64,000 bases of DNA, from the NCBI GenBank assembly GCA_015183035.1, contig JACZZP010000005.1, forward strand, positions 1,550,001 through 1,614,000, in the 5' to 3' direction. Positions 60,501 through 64,000 of this stretch are shown piece after piece. The DNA is from Meloidogyne chitwoodi. Its lineage: Eukaryota; Nematoda; Chromadorea; Rhabditida; Meloidogynidae. Every line of letters begins with the position of its first letter. Within the stretch, counting starts at the first letter, position 1. The notes under the pieces are model-generated. The model was given only the letters and a program-made list of their open reading frames with translations, was not told the DNA's origin and did not search any database. The position numbers and the translations under genes were made by a program.

Positions 60501-63500
60501 GAGGAGGCATCGACAAAGGTATGTAGTTCTAATTTTTCTGGATTTACTGGGAGCGCCCTCCGAGGGATAGAAATATTTGAGCCTTGCCATCCGTTTAAGA
60601 AGTTTTCCCAAACAGATAACTCTTCTTCTGAGAGTGGGCTGTCCCAATCATGTCCGTGATCCCATAGCTTCTGAAAAAATAGCTTAGCTGGGAGGACAGA
60701 AGGAGATAATAGACCTAGCGGGTCATAAATGCCGGCTAGTGAACTAAGAACAGCTCTCCTTGAGGTGATCTTTTGGATGGATTCGTTCGGCAATTGAAAG
60801 CTGAGTCGATCCGTTGAAGTGTTCCAGCGCATTCCCAGTACCTTTGGCTCTTTTGCGTCCAAACGGTCCTTTTCTGGGATGGCGTCCATTAGTTGCGCCG
60901 AATTGGATGAAAATTCGCGCAAATTCATTTTTGCGTCAATAAAAATCTCTTTGGCCCTCTGGCATTTTTCAAGGAGTTCGGGCCATGTTTCTGCCCCTAT
61001 ATGTAAATTATCCACGTACAAGCTGTTGGACAGTTCGGCGGCAACACCTTGACCATACTTATCAAGGTGATGGTTAATTACTCCCGCTAAAAGGTAGGGG
61101 GAGCAAATAACGCCGAAAGCAACACGTGTAAATCGGTAAAATTGAGTATTGCTGGCGGTGGGGGGTTTTAGTAAATCTTTTACCCACATAAATTTTGCGA
61201 CCTCCCGGTCGGCTGGATGGAGTCCCACCATCAAAAAGGCGGACTCTATGTCGGAAATAGCGACAAATTTAGGTTGCCGGAAGCGAATTAATAATCCGGC
61301 CAGCTCAGGTAGCAGGACCGGCCCCCGAAGCAAACAATCATTCAATGAGGGTTGCCCTCGGGGGTGGGCGCTGGCATCAAAGACAGGCCGTATTTTGTGT
61401 GTAATAACGGCGTGGTGGGCCAAATAGTGTTCTTGGCCTTCAGAATTTCTTGTGGCTGGTTCTATAATCCCTTGTTTCAGATAATCAAGGAAAACTTTAT
61501 TGTACTTCTCCAACAACTCCTTTGAACGTTGGAGGTTACTATATGTTGAACAAAGTCGGCTAAAGGCCATACGATAATTGCTGGGTAGTGGGGCTCGAGG
61601 TTCGCGCCAGATCCAGCTTACCGTATACCGGCCTTCATTATCTTGTATAATTGATTTCTTTAATTGGTTTATGGCTAATTGGTCGTCATCAGAGGCGGGG
61701 TCTTCTCGGATACCTATACTCTCTAGGTTCCAGAATTCCTCTACTGTATTTGCTGGAGGCATTTGGTCTGTATTACTATGATTGACTGCGGCGAGAGAGT
61801 GCGCCCATTTCCCTCCCTGAGGGCTCATGTCGGACTCTCCGCCCACTACAGGACCAAATGCTGTTTGAATGACGAAAAGACCTGGGGCAACTTCAGTTTT
61901 TCCCATAAAATATTTCCAGAAATGACGAGTGCCGAGCATAATTCCCGGGACCTCGTTGGACAATTCTATCGCTCTCTGAACTTCTGGATAATCGGCAACT
62001 TGAGTAGGCATTTCGGATACCCAATTGGCCATCTCGAAGGGAGTGCTTATCTCTTTAGTCCAGTTCAGTTCTAATTCCTCCCATTCGCCGTCCTCCCGCT
62101 GAATAGAAATTGCGTAGGACGGGGAGCGAATTCTGATGGGATCTCTCAATGTCCCCCCAAAGCCGTGAACTTCAACATCGTCACGGCCTACTTGAGGCGG
62201 ACGTAAGTAATTTACTAGTGATTTTGTAATGTAGCTTAGTTGACTCCCTGGATCAAAAAATACGTACGCAGGGAGTTCTTTGTTAAAATCCTTAGGTGAG
62301 GCAACCGTAAGCTTCCGAGTCATAAGGTATGCGGTTGACTTCTTCCTAAGGTGTGAATAGGCCATTGATGTGATAGATTTATTGAGGGAATTTCCTTCCT
62401 CAATTGGGGACGGCTGAATCGAATTAGTGCCAGTAGCGGGACTAATTCCTGATACAGCGGCCATCTGAGAAAAATGTTTTTGCTGCTTCGGCTTGTTCTC
62501 AGATCGATTTGCGATTCTTGATTTGTTTTGCTCTCGGCCTTTCATGCATACTAGCAAGTGGTGGCCACCTTGACATTGTCCGCATATCCTGTGGGAAGGG
62601 CATTCCTTAACAAAATGACCATCCCTCAGACATCGAATACAACGATTTTGTTCTCTTAGGCGCCGAAATCGATCTTGCGGCGTTGGATACTTCGGGCATT
62701 GCGAAGGGAAATGACCAAAAGTATCGCATAATGAGCAATTCCGCGACCCTCTGAATGGGCGACGGATTGCATTTCTCTGATGTGACGGTGCCCCGAAGGA
62801 GCGAATCATCTCCGGTGATCCTCCCTTGGGATGTGGCTTATTTCTCGCCAATGGTTGATGAATTATTTCTTGTTTGTGACGGGTTATGGTAGCACACCTT
62901 TGTACTTCTTCCCGAATTTCGACGATTTCGCGCAACTCCTTTCTGAGTTGGGCGCAGTTCCACCTTGAACCTGATCCTCGCTCTTTTTCTATGAGCTTGG
63001 CGACTATTGATTGTGGCAACTTTGACTTGATGGAGGCCGAGACGAACGGGGACGAATCAACGTGCCCGTAGGCCTCGAGTTGCCTACAAATACGCTCGAT
63101 ATTGTCCACAAACGAGCGGAGCGAATGACTACTTTCATTCGCGTGATGCATGTTCATAAGTTCGGCCTCGAGGGCCTCTGTGATCGCTCGATCATCCCCA
63201 TAACGGGATTTGAGCAGCTCAAGAGCTCTTGTATAATTTTCGTTGGATAAGACGAATCCTGCGATTAAATCCTTGGCGGGCCCATGGAGGAACGTGAGTA
63301 GATAACTCATCTTCCTGACGTTATCCATGGCGCGCTGGTCGATATTGGCTGAAAATAATTGCCAAAAGGCCGGCCACTTCTTTGGATCCCCATTGAACGG
63401 GTCCAAACGAAGCTCGGGCAATCGAATTTCTGGTTGAAAACGGTTTGCTGGTGGTACTTGATTATTTATTGGTTGATTGACCTGCTCTTCGTGTACTGAT

Positions 63501-63967
63501 TGTTGTTCCCGAACGGAATTATGTTCCTGAACGGATTGTTGTTGACCTTGTTGTTGAGAGGGAACTGTCTGTCCCGACTCCCGACTTGCTTGACTACTTA
63601 TTCTGACTTCCATTTCTTCTAGTAAGTACTCAATTTCGTTGATAATGATTCTGGCTTGTTCTGCAAATTCCATGAAATGCACTTTTGGTAAGTGTGCTTC
63701 TTCTGGTGGAGGTGGAGGGAACTCACCGTAAGTTCGCTCCTCAGCCTCTAGTGTCTCACCCTCAAGACGGTCGATGAGAATTTCCCATTTCTCATTAAGT
63801 CTGTCGATCCGATCCAGGGTTCGAGTTAGGTGATGGTGCTCACCTTTTAGTTGATCAAGGTCTCGCTCGGCACCCGCTCTCAATAAGGCGGTGGCGGCGG
63901 TAAGGTGAACCTTTAAAGTTTTGAGTGCTGGACCTAATTGGCTTCTGATTGGTCCGGAGGAAGGCAT
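53543..63967 (-). CDS. single frame: gag-pol-envelope plus two further blocks
   Basis: First ATG at 63967, with an in-frame TAG a few codons upstream; stop at 53543-53545. Counting from that ATG the frame is about 3,474 codons without a stop. Residue numbers in these entries count from four codons upstream of that ATG. Order: gag with zinc knuckles, aspartic protease, reverse transcriptase, RNase H, integrase, a C-terminal pol domain, an envelope-like two-part glycoprotein, an AT-richer linker with a hexapeptide repeat, block X and block Y. BEL/Pao elements usually have gag-pol in one frame; an envelope, where present, is normally made from a spliced RNA. Good splice acceptors stand just before X and Y. 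So the continuous frame need not mean one polyprotein; the linkers may simply be free of stops. Confidence 0.85.
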   Translation of the reverse strand: MPSSGPIRSQLGPALKTLKVHLTAATALLRAGAERDLDQLKGEHHHLTRTLDRIDRLNEKWEILIDRLEGETLEAEERTYGEFPPPPPEEAHLPKVHFMEFAEQARIIINEIEYLLEEMEVRISSQASRESGQTVPSQQQGQQQSVQEHNSVREQQSVHEEQVNQPINNQVPPANRFQPEIRLPELRLDPFNGDPKKWPAFWQLFSANIDQRAMDNVRKMSYLLTFLHGPAKDLIAGFVLSNENYTRALELLKSRYGDDRAITEALEAELMNMHHANESSHSLRSFVDNIERICRQLEAYGHVDSSPFVSASIKSKLPQSIVAKLIEKERGSGSRWNCAQLRKELREIVEIREEVQRCATITRHKQEIIHQPLARNKPHPKGGSPEMIRSFGAPSHQRNAIRRPFRGSRNCSLCDTFGHFPSQCPKYPTPQDRFRRLREQNRCIRCLRDGHFVKECPSHRICGQCQGGHHLLVCMKGREQNKSRIANRSENKPKQQKHFSQMAAVSGISPATGTNSIQPSPIEEGNSLNKSITSMAYSHLRKKSTAYLMTRKLTVASPKDFNKELPAYVFFDPGSQLSYITKSLVNYLRPPQVGRDDVEVHGFGGTLRDPIRIRSPSYAISIQREDGEWEELELNWTKEISTPFEMANWVSEMPTQVADYPEVQRAIELSNEVPGIMLGTRHFWKYFMGKTEVAPGLFVIQTAFGPVVGGESDMSPQGGKWAHSLAAVNHSNTDQMPPANTVEEFWNLESIGIREDPASDDDQLAINQLKKSIIQDNEGRYTVSWIWREPRAPLPSNYRMAFSRLCSTYSNLQRSKELLEKYNKVFLDYLKQGIIEPATRNSEGQEHYLAHHAVITHKIRPVFDASAHPRGQPSLNDCLLRGPVLLPELAGLLIRFRQPKFVAISDIESAFLMVGLHPADREVAKFMWVKDLLKPPTASNTQFYRFTRVAFGVICSPYLLAGVINHHLDKYGQGVAAELSNSLYVDNLHIGAETWPELLEKCQRAKEIFIDAKMNLREFSSNSAQLMDAIPEKDRLDAKEPKVLGMRWNTSTDRLSFQLPNESIQKITSRRAVLSSLAGIYDPLGLLSPSVLPAKLFFQKLWDHGHDWDSPLSEEELSVWENFLNGWQGSNISIPRRALPVNPEKLELHTFVDASSCAYAAAVYLRGMSQDSIFTSLIFSKNRLKPKKGGKTLTIPRMELIAILIGVRAIAYIKKEIGVPLTQIHLWSDSQIALSWVKSSQNQPTFVQRRLDEIKKHDNIIFHYVRTDENPADLATRGLNPSELDHNQLWWSGPSWLAKREASWPEDPTFDSFNLEDKAEDEIKENFSDQILSLPAQVTLRERFIQGSQWSSWTKSRRIMIYMLRFIRLVVGKVQAQICAKISVSKEGPFTAEDFATAETYLIKLEQNECSEELSKYKSTIDDQKIIRLRTRMINSQSPEGLIHPILLPKNSSIGKLLITHIHKELCHGGVDWTLTEYLNKYWQPKARQTVRRVISECRACRKMSSYKYALPEMPPLPADRVQQRRPFQSIGVDYAGPTLTKVNQVIVKCWLVLITCLTTRAVYIEPTLDMTAASFVNVFRRFISRRGRPERVLSDNGRNFVLAEKAISSALAPLLAEDRIEWKFIPALSPWAGGVYERLIGLAKSCFKRTLGKQVLPYDQLATFIAEVEAALNSRPLTHVSDGEGAPLPLRPIDFLQPGSVLKLEPADKRLGRVDHLQPHEQLLLHWKGTLENLDSLWNRWKKEYLVMLRDNSKWDHVGPRLQTKTAPKVDDVVLVEDSMQPRNTWSMARIVKLNGEPGPIRSVKLRMPNGRITTRPVNKIYPLEAGPKSTEQENILPVVLADKEIAQPEPNPKSALNLPPFEEEADDDPPPQASVNSEEILKGTNQNIPEKHSNHRMTTRGKIKLTAAAVMLFFFSLLVNGLAAVSSSEIKCTGCPTCQGCLVHCNKQGVKIHSPEKISKIQICCLDHCHLFPGKPEIDHILPKEILLNKYECKADFWDTNRETPFEVSVQCSAFHPCQLIDCNFCLELILNSSCKPKMAAIVACSAFFLLILILSCLFGALQKLFKPFGLIFKIFKIFRRRREKVKIIKRKILGESKESIKKLTTHAKKAIKKKSQEIKRASLGRLARYGILSSILALSISLVNSDTVAVISQSESCRVNNGTRLCTINSATTLSLLPASQPNTLLIKDKSGQVLGAVTLTLRALTLVCNPKTIAFLRSYQINTRSVWRCPASGSCSGSFCSKVGPNTHIPELIEVMDKVGTSGCIESSAVWSSGCGLPTASCHFYRWYAVPMSFDAYELFECPTWDFHIKADLTITVNDHILEESLTLIPGWTHHGKNISLTPIAVSNPPAPILSTPFLTHGFSVALGKDVPLDLKCPDLPSARGFGCNISEEACRDCRHTSEDTVTCQCREFDAEAILADPKARLPLTIGRHTFLTQEDQVYVEQTYTPIQVHVEMENFKLISQITESTCKISPKGVKGCYKCLKGVQVEFTCTTDFGTSLAYTQCADGIKFITRCSYNGTEGTATFMYSRSKINTLCVVKCPGGDSKFNLKGELIFIPLPWKEREIIQSLTGEKVTAWTLVDFIPLSLFPSLPIGFIISLLFALLIFLAAFYFLIRLKLKFFRKLATLLVTIIILINLGGGEGALRPKMSLRPKMCLRPTGSLCPKMFLRQTGSLCPKMFLRQTGSLRLKMSLRPTGACQISSSHTLTYPFLYKKGSSCKEERRVASQTILLTITPSKRDNSLCHQIPFFYYKHFKCLFNENHFYSLLMCTFLSTANFFEAKFCNDPSQNKRKGKVFSTFTKEEMCIKNSHLGALTVNNAHFCIFTSIIKEGPMLNPPNENSLKNTQFIINKSFIYFLNFLIKVIFSRAMPESASPLSRPGRSEMPLLGESMAQYLTRTIKNFWPPTSFENDPRERGEALLALIWQDLKYRDKRLPEEPAKLSASAWTTLIQPDLTVSEYFTKKGKPLEHPNLPCLALSGGIRGSSRKSRKNAQIVGHRCWRAGEIHKSYLPLEFVIYSPQGAFRASCVRDVPGFTSPPRRALINPGEEELGDLKEETVKITIPRGRVIKSITILFTILAFAFTAGASIPANKLLGLSIFSSPSLSIFSSPSCYSFSYYNLNFNDIFSTDNKINKMKRGSIAQEKKDNKKAREAAYIATFGKPVSLEDMDDMEAIVNSETEIPRPSPDKTWDPQGQQQMTDSELQELSASILPLNTQIENSKNSEKQQPITIGNQPSTSKLTTEQPTLNEKEINLSSIGGKHVEGKKSLENTPLPPCSENLEDRIQIALLACIEKLSGKSSVVPSPAQAQKVSLPSGDPQLIKPSFQANDAPSTSASVNVRPDNQPAVFRPPLLDPVPIPLNRVEPENGEAGPRDPRRAVPYARPRNGRWPGRPAPLARSVVVENHLRAIRTQSEQLAQLVAVAITDAEREEREHRGHDYTHDLFAIEGSISRVLKNIRVSFSHLPPR
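54545..55342 (-). other. extra coding block X, single-pass membrane protein
   Basis: Met at residue 2880 (55342) stands just after a textbook acceptor, TTTTTTCTAG then AGCA and ATG on the minus strand. The block runs about 265 codons. It has an N-terminal polar part with KNFWPPTSFENDPRERGE and LIQPDLTVSEYFTKKGKP, an Arg-rich patch (GIRGSSRKSRKN), a Pro/Glu part and one membrane segment at about 3080-3098 (SITILFTILAFAFTAGASIP). I do not recognise it. GC content like gag-pol, unlike the linker before it. It may be an accessory protein or an alternative leader for a membrane protein. Confidence 0.5.
54613..54660. repeat. 24-bp tandem duplication
   Basis: The unit ACGATGGAGAGGAAAAAATGGATA... 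occurs twice without a difference, between blocks X and Y. In the minus-strand frame it gives LSIFSSPS twice. A frame-keeping, recent duplication. Confidence 0.85.
55856..56017 (-). repeat. 18-bp minisatellite coding a hexapeptide, nine units
   Basis: Nine consecutive variants of a six-codon unit (forms LRPKMS, LRPTGS, LCPKMF, LRQTGS) lie in the long frame right after the envelope membrane segments (residues 2655-2708). On the plus strand the words GGCGCAAAGACATTTTT and GGCACAAAGACCCTG alternate. Repeat length is a multiple of three, so copy changes keep the frame. Confidence 0.85.
56030..58273 (-). other. env: envelope-like two-part glycoprotein, bunyavirus Gn/Gc-like layout
   Basis: Residues about 1903-2650. 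A Met at 1903 precedes a signal-like hydrophobic run (1911-1930). Then come a cysteine-rich ectodomain (1935-2041), a membrane segment (2046-2070), a very basic stretch (2085-2130), a second signal-like hydrophobic run (2137-2152), a large cysteine-rich ectodomain with several N-glycosylation sequons (2153-2590), and two hydrophobic segments (2603-2625 and 2632-2648). This signal / ectodomain / TM / basic / signal / ectodomain / TM order is that of bunyavirus glycoprotein precursors. Nematode BEL/Pao elements are known to carry phlebovirus-type envelope genes. The second half would be the class II fusion protein; this is inferred from layout and cysteine pattern only. It has no stop or frameshift. 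Confidence 0.7.
58484..62287 (-). other. pol region: protease, reverse transcriptase, RNase H, integrase
   Basis: Protease: DPGS at about residue 576 (the D-x-G-S active-site form of the Pao-type peptidase). Reverse transcriptase: AISDIESAFLMVGL with its aspartate at 910 and LYVDN at 987-991, the BEL/Pao version of the YxDD box. RNase H: TFVDAS (D1157), RMELIAI (E1203), WSDSQIA (D1233), ENPADLATRG (D1277). Integrase: an HHCC zinc region ending ECRACRK (C1502, C1505) and the DDE triad in GVDYAGP (D1538), LSDNGRNF (D1600) and YERLIG (E1642). A C-terminal domain around 1742-1832 (WDHVGPRLQTKTAPKVDDVV) is the one usual in Pao-type pol. All catalytic residues I looked for are present, so the enzyme part appears intact. 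Confidence 0.92.
62540..63967 (-). other. gag region with three zinc knuckles
   Basis: Residues about 5-480. The N-terminal coiled-coil part (RLNEKWEILIDRLEGE) is followed by a Gln-rich linker and the Pao-type capsid region (LDPFNGDPKKWPAFWQLF, YLLTFLHGPAKDLIAG). Three knuckles follow: CX2CX4HX4C at C415-C428, the same at C447-C460, and a variant at C466-C478 with CX2CX4HX3C spacing. Gag forms the particle and the knuckles bind the RNA genome. Confidence 0.9.
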
Positions 63968-64000
63968 AATGATCCTCAACTATTTTAAACTGGATTAAAG

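Larger units (their letters stand above)
53008..64000 (-). mobile_element. BEL/Pao-type LTR retroelement with envelope gene, 5' end outside window
   Basis: From right to left the element shows a short 5' leader (63968-64000), one continuous frame with gag, protease, reverse transcriptase, RNase H, integrase, an envelope-like region and two extra blocks, a purine-rich tract, and a 510-bp 3' LTR. The YVDN reverse transcriptase motif and the Pao-type gag and protease place it in BEL/Pao. Composition is far richer in G and C than the host sequence to its left, and the frame is free of stops, both suggesting a young insertion. The 5' LTR, primer-binding site and second target duplication must lie beyond 64000, so completeness cannot be judged. 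Confidence 0.93.

Noticed and set aside
53695..63250. Many plus-strand frames of 60-240 codons opposite the retroelement, the longest at 54927-55658
   Set aside because: They are shadows of the long minus-strand frame with its balanced base composition; none shows a domain, and their codons mirror the antisense protein.
1..64000. tRNA, rRNA, operon-type bacterial signals and CRISPR arrays
   Set aside because: No cloverleaf, rRNA core, Shine-Dalgarno pattern or repeat-spacer array was seen; the gene structure is eukaryotic throughout.

Overview
This window is eukaryotic and almost certainly from a nematode. The first 53 kb is extremely AT-rich, with protein genes broken by many short introns (about 45-60 bp, ending in TTTAG or AAAG). 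The gene content is nematode: a cuticle collagen, six-cysteine ShKT domains, a CAP/venom-allergen-like protein, a clan-2 cytochrome P450, a RIC-19/ICA69 homologue, a serpentine receptor and FLYWCH-type zinc fingers. Composition and the density of predicted secreted proteins suggest a plant-parasitic tylenchid, perhaps Meloidogyne, but that is inference.

Layout. (1) 0.4-24 kb is rich in predicted secreted proteins: an orphan secreted protein (+), a ~1,500-residue protein of 15-16 one-exon modules ending in two ShKT domains (-), a CAP protein (+), a cysteine-rich double-ShKT protein (+), a giant secreted coiled-coil protein (-) and two orphan secreted proteins (-). Two ~260-bp near-identical repeats flank the CAP segment. 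(2) 24.6-46 kb is mostly conserved: cuticle collagen, ZIP transporter, CYP with a damaged splice site, DEIH-box RNA helicase, ric-19, an AIG2-like gamma-glutamylcyclotransferase, two small orphans and a 7TM receptor. (3) 46-51 kb holds a divergent pair: a small protein with four regularly spaced TQT motifs (predicted dynein light chain LC8 ligand), and a protein with two FLYWCH-like fingers. (4) 53.0-64 kb is a BEL/Pao LTR retroelement on the minus strand with a 510-bp 3' LTR. Its internal region is one uninterrupted frame of about 3,470 codons covering gag, pol, a two-part glycoprotein resembling bunyavirus Gn/Gc, and two further unrecognised coding blocks. The 5' LTR lies beyond the window.

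Three small non-autonomous DNA transposons can be delimited from terminal inverted repeats and target-site duplications: a TA-type element in an intron of the coiled-coil gene, and two hAT-type elements of 150 and 80 bp. The strongest candidates for something undescribed are the retroelement's extra coding blocks in one frame with gag-pol-env, the exon-modular ShKT protein and the TQT-array protein.

Gene models were spliced by eye from frame continuity and GT/AG sites. Outer limits are usually good to the codon. Internal exon edges of the two giant genes are approximate.
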